Positions 6,468-16,374 of a stretch of DNA of 47,815 bases are shown piece after piece. Under the pieces are notes generated by a model. That model was not told where the DNA came from and ran no database searches. It saw nothing but the letters and a program-made list of their open reading frames with translations. The DNA is from Alloyangia pacifica. GTDB lineage: Bacteria; Pseudomonadota; Alphaproteobacteria; Rhodobacterales; Rhodobacteraceae. Both the position numbers and the translations under genes were made by a program. The stretch spans positions 1 to 47,815 of the forward strand of contig NZ_FOZW01000024.1 in assembly GCF_900116195.1 (NCBI RefSeq), written 5' to 3'. Positions within the stretch are counted from its first letter, which is position 1; each line of letters opens with the position of its first letter.

Positions 6468-6881
6468 ATGGACAGGGAGCAGATTGCGCGAAAGTTGTTC
6501 GAGGGAATACCCGATGCGTTGGTGGTCGCGGACCGTAAAGGCATCATCCGCGTCTGGAACGGGGGCGCGGAGCGAATATTCGGCTTTTCAGAGGGTGAGG
6601 CGCTTGGTCAGTCATTGGACATCATCACGCCGGAGCGACTGCGTGAGCGACACTGGAACGGCTACGAGGCCACCATGCGGACCGGCCAAACCAAGTATGG
6701 CGCAGGCGATCTGCTATCTGTTCCAGCAGTCCGGAAGGACGGAGCGCAAATCTCGATCCAGTTCTCCATCGTCCCGTTGCGCGGCGAGGACGGTGACTTG
6801 CAGGCGGTCGCGGCGATCATGCGCGACGTCACCGAGGACTTCGAAGAGCGCAAAAGGTTGCGGCGCGCGCTTCGTGGTTGA
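6468..6881 (+). CDS. Single PAS-domain sensor protein
   Basis: A 137-residue cytoplasmic protein consisting of one PAS domain: LFEGIPDALVVADRKGIIRVWNGGAERIFGFSEGEALGQSLDIITPERLRERHWNGY, ending with the PAC-like VPLRGEDGDLQAVAAIMRDVTEDFEERKRLRRAL. There is no output domain. It starts two bases after the cyclo-ligase stop, so it belongs to the same transcript. A heme or flavin ligand and a partner protein are possible but cannot be read from the sequence. Confidence 0.85.
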   Translation: MDREQIARKLFEGIPDALVVADRKGIIRVWNGGAERIFGFSEGEALGQSLDIITPERLRERHWNGYEATMRTGQTKYGAGDLLSVPAVRKDGAQISIQFSIVPLRGEDGDLQAVAAIMRDVTEDFEERKRLRRALRG

Positions 6882-6920
6882 GGGAATCGTCTAAGCTGTC
6901 AGGCACTGGATTCGGCCTGC

Positions 6921-7285
6921 GTGGCCGAGCCAGCCTACACCGAAACGGGTTTACCTCGGGAGAACGGATGCTGCGAGAACTTCAATGCCCGGTCCGGGGA
7001 AAAGTGTTCAGCTGAGGAATCTTCTGTAGCCCCAGCCAAGCGCTGGCTCCGATCGAGTGAAGAAGGAAACACCACAACACCAAGCGATCCTATGGCGCTC
7101 TGGGCTATCACCCTCCGACTCCCAAAACTATCGTTCCGATGGAGCGAAAGCCGGTCATTCTCCAGCATACAAACTGGACTTTCCGGATGGGACCGATCAT
7201 GGCGATAGAGCCGCAAGAACCCGTCGTGGTGCATTTCGCTTACGAGGATCACCGGATTTGTCCAGCAGTTCATTCACACGTGTAG
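6921..7285 (+). pseudogene. Remnant of an IS3-family transposase (OrfB C-terminus), frameshifted
   Basis: One frame reads AYTETGLPRENGCCENFNARS, the DDE-domain end that in intact OrfB proteins reads close to AYIEPGSPWENGYxESFNAR. After a frame change, a second frame reads RRKHHNTKRSYGALGYHPPTP and then TIVPMERKPV, the usual end of these transposases. The second frame ends with a stop at 7283-7285. Only the 3' part of the element remains, and no ends were found. Confidence 0.75.
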
Positions 7286-7992
7286 ACAAGCTCTTGTCCT
7301 CGATGGGATATGGTGCCCGCAAAGACATCGCGCGGCTGGCGCGGGCTGGTGGCATTGTCTTCGATCAGGCTGAGATTCTGGACGCCTCCGTTCGAATCCC
7401 TGTCAGCGCGGACCTGCCCCGCCGCATGACGGTCGCGGGCAAGCCGCTTGATCCGCCTGCCGGCCTGGTCGTCATGATGAACAAACCCCTGGGCGTGACC
7501 TGCTCGCACAAGGAGGCAGGCGAACTTGTCTATGACAGGCTGCCTGCTCGCTGGCGACGCCGCAAGCCCGCCATTTCAACCATTGGGCGTTTGGACAAAC
7601 AGACCACCGGCCTTTTGCTTCTGACCGACGACGGTGACCTTCTGCATCGTATCAGCAGCCCCAGAAGCCGGCTCAGCAAAACCTACCGCGCCACGCTTGC
7701 CCGTCCACTCGATGGCACGGAAACCGCACTGTTTGCGTCAGGCAGACTCACGCTCAGAGGCGATGACAAACCTCTGGAACCGGCGGTGTTGGAGATCATC
7801 TCGGAAACCGAAGCCCTGATCACCGTGACGGAAGGCCGATACCACCAAGTTCGCCGCATGTTCGCCGCCACCGGCAACTTCGTCGAAGCTCTGCGACGTG
7901 AACACCTGGGCGATCTTTGCCTGCTCGACACCCTGGCTCCCGGTCGATGGAAGCTGCTGAGCAAGGAAGAGATCGCCCTCGTCTTTCGATGA
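7258..7992 (+). CDS. rsuA: RsuA-type 16S rRNA pseudouridine synthase
   Basis: An S4-like N-terminal segment (RVDKLLSSMGYGARKDIARLARAGGIVFD) is followed by the catalytic domain: MMNKPLGVTCSHKE, then STIGRLDKQTTGLLLLTDDGDLLHRISSPR with the catalytic Asp in GRLD, SKTYRATL, and EGRYHQVRRMFAATGN. Length (244 aa) fits RsuA (231 in E. coli), which isomerises U516 of 16S rRNA. The TTG at 7258 with GAGG upstream is the most plausible start. The earlier in-frame ATG at 7057 lies inside transposase remnant DNA, suggesting that the insertion may have replaced the native upstream region. Confidence 0.8.
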   Translation: MSSSSFTRVDKLLSSMGYGARKDIARLARAGGIVFDQAEILDASVRIPVSADLPRRMTVAGKPLDPPAGLVVMMNKPLGVTCSHKEAGELVYDRLPARWRRRKPAISTIGRLDKQTTGLLLLTDDGDLLHRISSPRSRLSKTYRATLARPLDGTETALFASGRLTLRGDDKPLEPAVLEIISETEALITVTEGRYHQVRRMFAATGNFVEALRREHLGDLCLLDTLAPGRWKLLSKEEIALVFR

Positions 7993-8006
7993 CCGAGGGG
8001 ATTGTC

Positions 8007-9647
<1,641 letters not shown>

Positions 9648-10529
9648 TCAGGCCGGACGAATGAACATGCGGTCATCCTCATGCGCGGCGGCATCGTCTG
9701 AGCGGATGGCGCGGTAGCAATGCCAAGTGGCATGGCCCAGCAGCGGAAAGACCAGGATCAGCCCCAATCCGGCTGTGAGCAGACATAAGGCGAACAGCGC
9801 CACCACGATGGCGCCCCAGGCGATCATCACCCCAAAGTTGTTCCAGACCATCGCCATGCTGATCCCGAGCGCGGAGAGCGCGTCGGTCCGCTCGGTCAGA
9901 AGCATCGGAAAGGCGAAGACGCTGATGGCGAAGGAGAAGGCGGCGAAGAGTGCGCCGACGGCAGAGCCGACCAGCAGCAGGGCCCAGCCAGTAGGAGTTA
10001 GGAGAAGCATCGGAACGATCTCCTCGGTGCCGGGAAAGGCCACCATGCCAAAGAAGAGCGCATAGATGAGGACCGCCGCGCGCATCCACAACAGGAAGAG
10101 CCCCAGAAGCATGACCCCCATGAAGACACCGGCACCGCCGGACCGAAGCCGGACGAACAGCATTGGCCCGAGGCCGACCGGCTCGCCTGCCTCCAGTCGC
10201 CGGCTCTTCTCGTAGAGCCCGCCGGCGATCAGCGGCCCGACCACCATGAAACCTGCGAGTGCCGGGAACAGCGCATAGTCAAAATCCAAGTGGAACAGAA
10301 ACCAGACCACGGCGACCGAGACGAGGAAAACGCCGAGGCCGTAGATCAGGCTTGGAAGCGGATGGGTCCAGAGATCGCGCCACCCGGCCCGCAGCCATGT
10401 GAAGGCGGTGCGCCACGGGAGATCGCGGGCGTGCGGGCTCGGGCGCGCAAGGGGCGGGACCACCTTCGGAATGACGCCCCCGGCGTGCGGATTATCGGGC
10501 GGCGGCGGGACGTTGTTCTGGCTCAGCAT
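9648..10529 (-). CDS. DUF2189 integral membrane protein, cbb3-associated
   Basis: A 293-residue protein with a soluble Pro-rich N-terminus (about 35 residues). About six hydrophobic helices follow, including IYGLGVFLVSVAVVWFLFHL, AGVFMGVMLLGLFLLWM, LLLVGSAVGALFAAFSFAISVFAFPMLL and a C-terminal LCLLTAGLGLILVFPLLGHATWHCYRA. This is the DUF2189 pattern, a family often found with cbb3 oxidase or NO-related genes. It is the last gene of the operon, overlapping the preceding 57-aa gene by seven bases. A role in oxidase assembly is a guess from context. Confidence 0.85.
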   Translation of the reverse strand: MLSQNNVPPPPDNPHAGGVIPKVVPPLARPSPHARDLPWRTAFTWLRAGWRDLWTHPLPSLIYGLGVFLVSVAVVWFLFHLDFDYALFPALAGFMVVGPLIAGGLYEKSRRLEAGEPVGLGPMLFVRLRSGGAGVFMGVMLLGLFLLWMRAAVLIYALFFGMVAFPGTEEIVPMLLLTPTGWALLLVGSAVGALFAAFSFAISVFAFPMLLTERTDALSALGISMAMVWNNFGVMIAWGAIVVALFALCLLTAGLGLILVFPLLGHATWHCYRAIRSDDAAAHEDDRMFIRPA

Positions 10530-10696
10530 GACGGTTTCGCCGGGCGGTAGGTGCCGGCGCCTTCCTTGGCGGTTTCAACGCAGCTCGGTTGCGACGACAG
10601 CGAGACCGAGACGAGATGGATGTTGGCGCCCACGAAGATGGCCACGACCAGAAACGCGGCGGAGATCGCCAGAACTCGGGGCCGCTCAATGGTCAT
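10523..10696 (-). CDS. 57-aa single-span membrane protein in the cbb3 operon
   Basis: The ATG at 10696 overlaps the ccoP stop by four bases (ATGA). The protein has a basic start, one hydrophobic segment (VLAISAAFLVVAIFVGANIHLVSVSL, residues 8-33) and a periplasmic-type tail with two Cys (SQPSCVET... and a C-terminal Cys). Similar tiny proteins with SQPxC are seen in cbb3 operons of Rhodobacteraceae. The paired Cys could bind copper or form a disulfide; this is inference. I know no assigned function. Confidence 0.8.
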   Translation of the reverse strand: MTIERPRVLAISAAFLVVAIFVGANIHLVSVSLSSQPSCVETAKEGAGTYRPAKPSC

Positions 10697-11571
10697 TCCG
10701 GGCCTCCATCGGCCAGCGAGGTGATGTAAATGGCAAGCATCTTGCGCTGCGCCTCTGTCAGGCGGTTTTCCCATGCGGGCATCCAGCCCTGTCGGCCGCC
10801 ATAGATGGTCTCGAACAGCGCCTGATCTGTGCCGCCGTAGATCCAGTGGCTGTCCGTGAGGTTCGGGGCCCCGAGGTCGTACATGCCCGCCCCATCCTCG
10901 CCATGGCAGCTGGAGCAATTGTCGGCGAAAAGCATGGCGCCTTCTTCCAGCCGCTCGGGCGAGGCACCGCTGTCGAGACCCGCCAGCGACTGCACGTAGT
11001 CCGCCACGACGCGGATCTGATCCCGGTCGAGCATGCCATCTCGGCCAAAGGCGAGCATCTCGGCATAGCGCGTGTCGGGATGCGGGGCATTGATGCCGAC
11101 ACGCAGGGTTTCGAGGATCGTCTCGTCGTCGCCGCCCCAGAGCCACGCGTCATCGACCAGAGAGGGATAACCGGGGCCGCCTTCGGCGCGGCTTCCGTGG
11201 CAGGCTGCGCAATTGTCACCGAAGAGTGCGGGTGCGGTCTGGTCGATGTGGGTCATCAGCAGGGTGTCGTCACGGATTCTGTCCAGCGGAAGCGCGGCGA
11301 TCCGGTCCGCCCAGACGCCACGGGCGGCATCCGCGGCAGCCACGCGCTCTTCCACCTGTTCCTGCTGATCAATGCCCAGCAGCCCGCGGGTATAGGTATT
11401 CACCAGAGGCCAGGCCGGCATGAGCACCCAGTAGACCAGCGCCCAAATATGCGTGACGATGATGAAGAACCACACCGCCCGCGGCACGCGTGTGTTCAGC
11501 TCGGTGATGCCGTTCCATTCGTGGCCCGTCGTCTGGTGGCCGGTCAGTGGGTCGCGTTCCTTTACCGACAT
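10693..11571 (-). CDS. ccoP: cbb3-type cytochrome c oxidase subunit III (CcoP)
   Basis: A 292-residue diheme cytochrome c. The N-terminal span is VPRAVWFFIIVTHIWALVYWVLMPAWPL. Two heme c sites are CAACHG (about residue 120) and CSSCHGEDGAG (about residue 218), each followed by a distal Met (LAFGRDGM region; GGRQGWMPAW). It passes electrons from soluble c-type cytochromes toward CcoO and the catalytic CcoN. The start overlaps ccoQ by ten bases, and the stop overlaps the small gene that follows. Confidence 0.95.
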   Translation of the reverse strand: MSVKERDPLTGHQTTGHEWNGITELNTRVPRAVWFFIIVTHIWALVYWVLMPAWPLVNTYTRGLLGIDQQEQVEERVAAADAARGVWADRIAALPLDRIRDDTLLMTHIDQTAPALFGDNCAACHGSRAEGGPGYPSLVDDAWLWGGDDETILETLRVGINAPHPDTRYAEMLAFGRDGMLDRDQIRVVADYVQSLAGLDSGASPERLEEGAMLFADNCSSCHGEDGAGMYDLGAPNLTDSHWIYGGTDQALFETIYGGRQGWMPAWENRLTEAQRKMLAIYITSLADGGPE

Positions 11572-11732
11572 GGTCCGTCCTCGTCATCCAGAATACTGTT
11601 CGCGGCCTTGTCGAAGCGTTTGCCCAGCGACGGCCAATAGGCGTAGATGGTGATCCCCACCGACAGGGCTATGAGGTAGAACAGCCCGAAGGACTTGGCG
11701 ATCACCGAGGTCAGATCATGGGTAAGGTCCAT
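11562..11732 (-). CDS. ccoQ: cbb3-type cytochrome oxidase subunit IV (CcoQ)
   Basis: A 56-residue protein with one membrane span (FGLFYLIALSVGITIYAYWP) followed by the CcoQ-typical GKRFDKAANSILDDED. It stabilises the assembled cbb3 oxidase. It lies four bases after ccoO and overlaps the ccoP start. Confidence 0.92.
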   Translation of the reverse strand: MDLTHDLTSVIAKSFGLFYLIALSVGITIYAYWPSLGKRFDKAANSILDDEDGPCR

Positions 11733-11736
11733 CAAT

Positions 11737-12513
11737 TCAGTCCTCCCCGAGTGGCTGATTTGCGAAGGCGGCATCCGTGAGCCCGCCGAGGATCTGGAGG
11801 TAGGCCACCAGAGCATCCATCTCCGTGACGCGGTCCCGCTGCCCGTCGAAGTGGCGGACGCTGGTCGCGTCTCCGTATCGCTCGCTTACCCCGTCGGCTG
11901 CGTCGGTGTCGGGCCGGGCCTGTCCGCGCGCGTCGGCATCGGCATTGGCGATCTGTTCGTCGCTGTAGGGCACGCCCACAGCCCGCAGCGCCGCGAGGCG
12001 GTCCGGCAGGCTCTCTGTCTCGAGCGTGGTATCCAGCAGGAAGGCGTATTGCGGCATCACCGATTCCGGCACCACGGCGCGCGGATCGACCAGGTGGCGC
12101 ACATGCCAGTCGTCGGAATACTTGTTGCCCAGCCGCGCGAGGTCCGGACCCGTTCGCTTGGAGCCCCAGAGCATCGGGTGATCATACTGCGATTCCACCG
12201 CTAGCGAGTAGGGCCCGTAGCGGTCCACCTCGTCCTGAAGCGTGCGGATCATCTGGCTGTGACAGGCATAGCAGCCCTCGCGGATGTAGATGTCGCGCCC
12301 GGCCTGTTCGAGCGGAGTGTAGAGCCGCATGTCGGGCGCGGCCTCGACCGTTTCGTCGATGGTGAAGAGCGGCGCGATCTCGACGAACCCACCCACCCCG
12401 GCGGCGACGATGATCCCGAGGGTCAGGGCCATCGAGTGCCGCTCGGTGCGGTAGTGGGTCCGGGCGTGGAACTCGAACAGTCGGGCGAAGGGGGAGAGGA
12501 TCTTGCGCAACAT
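11737..12513 (-). CDS. ccoO: cbb3-type cytochrome c oxidase subunit II (CcoO)
   Basis: A 258-residue mono-heme membrane cytochrome. The N-terminal anchor ALTLGIIVAAGVGGFVEIAPLF is followed by YTPLEQAGRDIYIREGCYACHSQMIRTL with the CYACH heme site, the ESQYDHPMLWGSKRTGPDLARLGNKYSDDWH block and a distal Met (ESVMPQYAFL). It is slightly longer than usual because of an Asp/Ala-rich insert around residues 190-215. It is four bases downstream of ccoN. Confidence 0.95.
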   Translation of the reverse strand: MLRKILSPFARLFEFHARTHYRTERHSMALTLGIIVAAGVGGFVEIAPLFTIDETVEAAPDMRLYTPLEQAGRDIYIREGCYACHSQMIRTLQDEVDRYGPYSLAVESQYDHPMLWGSKRTGPDLARLGNKYSDDWHVRHLVDPRAVVPESVMPQYAFLLDTTLETESLPDRLAALRAVGVPYSDEQIANADADARGQARPDTDAADGVSERYGDATSVRHFDGQRDRVTEMDALVAYLQILGGLTDAAFANQPLGED

Positions 12514-12517
12514 CAGG

Positions 12518-14170
12518 TCACTCCGCTGCCGGAACGGCAGGCTCGGCCGCTTCGGACGAGGTGGGGTAGTCGCGTTCCGGGTGTTTTTCGGGGGCGTGCC
12601 GGATCGTCATGTAGACGTTGTAGGCCGCCAGGATCGCGCCGGTCAGGAACAGGGCACCACCGCAGGCCCGCGCGACGTAATAGGGATGCATCGCGACCAG
12701 CGTGTCGGTGAAGGAATAGGCCAGCGTGCCGCTCTCGGTGTAGGTGCGCCACATTAGCCCTTGGATGATGCCGCTGTTCCACATCGCGAAGACGTAGATC
12801 ACCGTGCCCGACAGCGCGAGCCAGAAGTGCCACTCCACCAGCTTCCAGGAATACATTGTCTCGCGCTTCCACAGCAGTGGGACAACGGAGTAGATCGAGC
12901 CGAAGGTGATCAGTGCCACCCAGCCCATCGCGCCGGCATGGACGTGGCCCACGGTCCAGTCGGTGTAATGCGACAGCGAATTGACCGCGCGCACCGCCAT
13001 GAACGAGCCCTCGAAGGTGGACAGCCCGTAGAACACCGCCGCCACCATCATGAAGCGCAGCGTGGCATCGTCGCGCACCTTGTGCCAAGCACCGTTCAGC
13101 GTCATCAGCGCGTTGCCCGCACTGGCCCAGGAGGGTACCAGCAGCATGACCGAAAAGGTCATGCCCAGCGTCTGCACCCATTGCGGCAGGGCAGTGTAGT
13201 GCAGGTGATGCGAGCCGGCCCAGATGTAAAAGAACACGATGCCCCAGAACGACAGGATCGACAGGCGGTAGGAGTAAATCGGCCGCTCCGCCCGCTTGGG
13301 CAGGAAGTAGTAGAGCATACCGAGGAAGCCTGCGGTCAGGAAAAAGGCGACCGCGTTGTGGCCATACCACCATTGCGTCATCGCGTCCTGGACGCCCGCG
13401 AAGGCCGAGTAGCTCTTTGCTCCTGTTAGACTGGCGGGCACGGCGAGGTTGTTGACGATGTGCAGGATGGCCACGACCAGGATGAAGGCGAGGTAATACC
13501 AGTTGGCGACGTAGATATGCGGCTCGTTGCGGCGCGCAAGTGTGCGGATGTAGAGCACAAAGTAGACCACCCAGACGATCACTAGCCATATGTCGGCATA
13601 CCATTCCGGTTCGGCGTATTCCTTGGACTGGGTAACGCCTATCAGGTAGCCTGAGGCGGCGATAATACAGAAGAGGTTGAAGCCCAGTAGCACGAACCAC
13701 GGTGAGACATGTCCGGCGAGACGGGCCCGGCTGGTGCGTTGCATGACGTGATAGGAGGTGGCGATGAGAGCATTGCCACCGAATCCGAATATCACCCCGG
13801 ATGTGTGAACGGGGCGGATGCGGCCGAAACTCGACCACGCCGCGTCGAAGCGCAGATCGGGCCAGGCAAGTTGCGCCGCGACCCAGACCCCCATGCCCAT
13901 ACCGACGACGGCCCAGAACAGAGCGATCACCAGCCCGGCCTTGGTCGGATCGTCGTAGTAGCTGTTCGTGCGGTCCTCGGCCGGTTCGGGCTCGCCAATC
14001 GCACGCAGGACGAAGCAGGTCATGATAGCGGCTGCAACCAGTACAATCGCGCCGTGGATCCCCAACGGATCGCTGTGACCCGCTGCGGCCATCACCAGCC
14101 CGACAATCGCCATGACGACACAAATCATCAATGCGATCTGGCGTTCGGCACCTGTCAACCGCTCCATCAT
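12518..14170 (-). CDS. ccoN: cbb3-type cytochrome c oxidase subunit I (CcoN)
   Basis: A 550-residue catalytic subunit with about 14 membrane spans, reducing oxygen to water with high affinity. Heme and copper ligands are visible in RPVHTSGVIFGFGGNALIATSYHVMQRT, QWWYGHNAVAFFLTAGFLG (with the Tyr and His of the active site), IWAGSHHLHYTALP and TVGHVHAGAMGWV. The start overlaps the ccoS stop by four bases. No ccoGHI genes accompany it here, so maturation must rely on a copy elsewhere. Confidence 0.96.
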   Translation of the reverse strand: MMERLTGAERQIALMICVVMAIVGLVMAAAGHSDPLGIHGAIVLVAAAIMTCFVLRAIGEPEPAEDRTNSYYDDPTKAGLVIALFWAVVGMGMGVWVAAQLAWPDLRFDAAWSSFGRIRPVHTSGVIFGFGGNALIATSYHVMQRTSRARLAGHVSPWFVLLGFNLFCIIAASGYLIGVTQSKEYAEPEWYADIWLVIVWVVYFVLYIRTLARRNEPHIYVANWYYLAFILVVAILHIVNNLAVPASLTGAKSYSAFAGVQDAMTQWWYGHNAVAFFLTAGFLGMLYYFLPKRAERPIYSYRLSILSFWGIVFFYIWAGSHHLHYTALPQWVQTLGMTFSVMLLVPSWASAGNALMTLNGAWHKVRDDATLRFMMVAAVFYGLSTFEGSFMAVRAVNSLSHYTDWTVGHVHAGAMGWVALITFGSIYSVVPLLWKRETMYSWKLVEWHFWLALSGTVIYVFAMWNSGIIQGLMWRTYTESGTLAYSFTDTLVAMHPYYVARACGGALFLTGAILAAYNVYMTIRHAPEKHPERDYPTSSEAAEPAVPAAE

Positions 14171-14352
14171 CTGGCAACCTCCCGGTCGGTTCTATGTCTT
14201 GGCGGCAACGGACGGTCCTCCGTCTGAAGGATCCGGCGGGCATCGCCTTCCGGATCGTCAAATTGGTCGTGTCTCATCGTCCAGAAGAACGCGCCGAGTC
14301 CGACAGCGCCCATCGCCAGCGTCACGGGGATGAGAAGCAGTAGGATGGTCAT
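14167..14352 (-). CDS. ccoS: cbb3-type oxidase assembly protein CcoS
   Basis: A 61-residue protein: one hydrophobic span (MTILLLLIPVTLAMGAVGLGAFFW) then the CcoS motif TMRHDQFDDPEGDARRIL. CcoS is needed for cofactor insertion into cbb3 oxidase. The usual place is after ccoI. Here it sits directly before ccoN, overlapping its start and the stop of the monooxygenase gene by four bases each. The start at 14352 was chosen from the hydrophobic pattern and the ATGA overlap. Confidence 0.9.
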   Translation of the reverse strand: MTILLLLIPVTLAMGAVGLGAFFWTMRHDQFDDPEGDARRILQTEDRPLPPRHRTDREVAR

Positions 14353-15389
14353 GCTGCGCCCCCGCCCGGGGCCTGCGCCCGTCCGGCGATGCCGCGAAGC
14401 GCCGCCGCCTCGGTACAAAGGTCGAGCAGCCGGCGCGCGGCTGGCACGATCTCGACGATTTCCCCCAAACCGGTACCGGCGTAATGCGGCATCTGCTCCA
14501 GCGCGCCCGTCGTCGTGCGCAGCGGTGAATCCGTACTCTGGCGTAGGCGTGGAATGTCGTCGTCATGGGCGATGACCTCGCGGGGGATCGCGTCGGGATC
14601 GTGGCCCATCAGATCCGTGCCGAAGCCGTCGGTAACGCTGTTGCGCAGGACGCGCACGGCCGACCCCTTGGGCCAGTTCAACACGAAACCATCGGTCAAG
14701 ACCGTGTCCTGCGGCCCTGCATCGATGATGCGCCGCTTGTGACAGTCATGGGCGAAGGATTCCTGCGTGGCGAGGAAGGCAGTGCCGCATTGCACGCCCT
14801 GCGCCCCCATCGCCAACGCCTCGGCCAGCGCCAGCCCGGTGCAGATGCCGCCCGAGGCAACAACCGGCAGGGCCGTGGTTTCCAGCACGGCCGGGAGCAG
14901 GTCGAATGTCGGGGTGCGCCCGTGCACGTGACCTCCCGCATCCTGCCCTTGTGCGATCAACACATCCGCACCGGCGGCTTCGGCCTCCCTTGCCGCGCGC
15001 AGCGTGCCCACTTGGTGCAGCAGAAGACCGCCTGCGGTCTTCACCCGGGAAACAGCCTCGGGCACGACGTCCCAAAAGAACGAAAAGACCGCCACCTCCA
15101 TCGCAAGGCAAGTTTCGATCTGCTGATGCAGCAAGTCGGGCTCCGTGGCTGCCGGGATGAGGTTGACCGCGAAGGGGCGGTCTGACAACCGGCGGTAGGC
15201 CTCGATTTCCGAAATGATGAGCGATGGCGCCTCGCGCACCATCCCCAGCGTCGGGAAGCCGCCCGCATTGGCGACCGCAGCGGCCAGTTCGGCGCGCGCG
15301 ACACCTCCCATCCCGGCCAGGATAAGAGGATACTCACATCCCAGCAGATCGCACAGGGGGGTGCGAAGGGACCCCAGATCGGCATTCAT
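14349..15389 (-). CDS. Nitronate monooxygenase family flavoprotein
   Basis: A 346-residue FMN-dependent TIM-barrel of the 2-nitropropane dioxygenase/NMO type, which oxidises alkyl nitronates. Seen are YPLILAGMGGVARAELAAAVANAGGFPTLG, PFAVNLIP, the ADVLIAQGQDAGGHVHG phosphate loop with the conserved GxDAGGH, LPVVASGGICTG and MGAQGVQCGTAFLATQES. The ATG at 15389 with GGGGGA upstream is preferred over a longer frame. It overlaps DUF488 upstream and ccoS downstream by four bases, so it is a true operon member. Confidence 0.88.
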   Translation of the reverse strand: MNADLGSLRTPLCDLLGCEYPLILAGMGGVARAELAAAVANAGGFPTLGMVREAPSLIISEIEAYRRLSDRPFAVNLIPAATEPDLLHQQIETCLAMEVAVFSFFWDVVPEAVSRVKTAGGLLLHQVGTLRAAREAEAAGADVLIAQGQDAGGHVHGRTPTFDLLPAVLETTALPVVASGGICTGLALAEALAMGAQGVQCGTAFLATQESFAHDCHKRRIIDAGPQDTVLTDGFVLNWPKGSAVRVLRNSVTDGFGTDLMGHDPDAIPREVIAHDDDIPRLRQSTDSPLRTTTGALEQMPHYAGTGLGEIVEIVPAARRLLDLCTEAAALRGIAGRAQAPGGGAA

Positions 15390-15763
15390 GTGGTATCCCC
15401 CGTGAGACGCTGTTTCAGATAATCCCGCAGCACCACCGCCTGGTTGTGTTCCCGGTCCTTCGCAGCAAAGAGAAGGGTGACGGGGCCAGCTCGGCACCAT
15501 GCGAGGCAGCGGTCAACGGCGTCCGTGTTGCCAGCCAGTTCGTGCAGGTAACGGTTACGGAATTCGCCCCATTTGTCCGGGTCGTGGTTGAACCATTTCC
15601 TGAGCTCGGTGGTCGGCGCGATGTCCTTGAGCCAGTCATCGAGTCCGAGATCTGCCTTCGATATTCCTCGCGGCCAGATCCGATCCACCAGCAGCCTCGC
15701 GCGGTCCGTGCCGAACGTCTCGTCGTGAACGCGCGCGATGTCGATGTCGGAATGCTTCGCCAT
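15386..15763 (-). CDS. DUF488 family protein
   Basis: A 125-residue protein with the DUF488 (YeaO-like) pattern: ARLLVDRIWPRGISKADLGLDDWLKDIAPTTELRKWFNHDPDKWGEFRNRYLHEL, then a C-terminal VTLLFAAKDREHNQAVVLRDYL. Such proteins are small, soluble and of unknown biochemical function; some occur near heme or nitric-oxide genes. It begins seven bases after the globin stop. Confidence 0.88.
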   Translation of the reverse strand: MAKHSDIDIARVHDETFGTDRARLLVDRIWPRGISKADLGLDDWLKDIAPTTELRKWFNHDPDKWGEFRNRYLHELAGNTDAVDRCLAWCRAGPVTLLFAAKDREHNQAVVLRDYLKQRLTGDTT

Positions 15764-15770
15764 GCCGGCC

Positions 15771-16223
15771 TCAAACCAGTTTCGGGATGCCGGTGCCTTT
15801 GGCATCCTCGACCGCGAAGTTGAGCGACCGGGCGATGCGTTCGGCCCGCTCGATGACATGGGCGGCGCCAGCGGGTGTGCAGATCTCCGTTGCGGTCTCA
15901 CGAAAGAGTGTGAGCCACCGCTCGAAATGGCTCCAGTCAATCGGCAAACCGACGTGCTTGGGCACCGGGGCGCCATGATAGCGGCCTGTCATCAGGGCAA
16001 CGGAGGACCAGAAGGATGTCATCCGATCCAGATGCGGTGACCAGTCATCGATGCGCGCCGCGAAGATAGGGCCGAGGACCGAGTCGTTGCGGATTTTACC
16101 ATAGAAGGCATGGACCAACTCGCGCAGCACCTCGTCATCGAGCCCGGTCCGCGCCTCGAGAGCGGCTGTGATCGCCGGTCGCGCAGAGAGGCTCGGCGAT
16201 GAGGAAGTCTGGATAGAAGACAT
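15771..16223 (-). CDS. Group III truncated hemoglobin
   Basis: About 150 residues from the ATG at 16223. It shows the group III pattern LVHAFYGKIRNDSVLGPIFAARIDDWSPHLDRMTSFWSSVALMTGRYHGAPVPKHVGLPIDWSHFERWLTLF. The proximal heme His is probably that of the WSHFERWL or PKHVGL region, as usual in this group. Such globins bind O2 and NO and are linked to NO detoxification or delivery to oxidases. It heads the cbb3 operon, and an inverted-repeat operator lies about 50 bases upstream. An in-frame ATG at 16271 is earlier but overlaps that operator. Confidence 0.9.
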   Translation of the reverse strand: MSSIQTSSSPSLSARPAITAALEARTGLDDEVLRELVHAFYGKIRNDSVLGPIFAARIDDWSPHLDRMTSFWSSVALMTGRYHGAPVPKHVGLPIDWSHFERWLTLFRETATEICTPAGAAHVIERAERIARSLNFAVEDAKGTGIPKLV

Positions 16224-16273
16224 CGGTGCGGCACCTTGTTCGCAGTTGCATTGACGGGGCATACCCTTCAAGG

Positions 16274-16288
16274 GGTATTGTAAATACC
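16274..16288. promoter_or_regulatory. Putative Rrf2/NsrR operator 2 (globin-cbb3 promoter)
   Basis: GGTATTGTAAATACC is a perfect inverted repeat (GGTATT-GTA-AATACC). On the globin strand it reads GGTATTTACAATACC, matching 13 of 15 bases with the site before the Rrf2 gene. It lies between the globin operon and the divergent DUF6522 gene, so one site could control both. Confidence 0.65.
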
Positions 16289-16374
16289 TATTGAAGTCGA
16301 GCGCAATCGGGCGAGGCCGCGCAGAGCCAGACTGGCGGCGATCGGTGCGGGATCAGGGAACGGGAGATGGTGCG

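Noticed and set aside
13709..14227. 172-aa plus-strand frame opposite ccoN
   Set aside because: Antisense to a highly conserved oxidase subunit; Gly/Arg/Ala/Pro-rich shadow.
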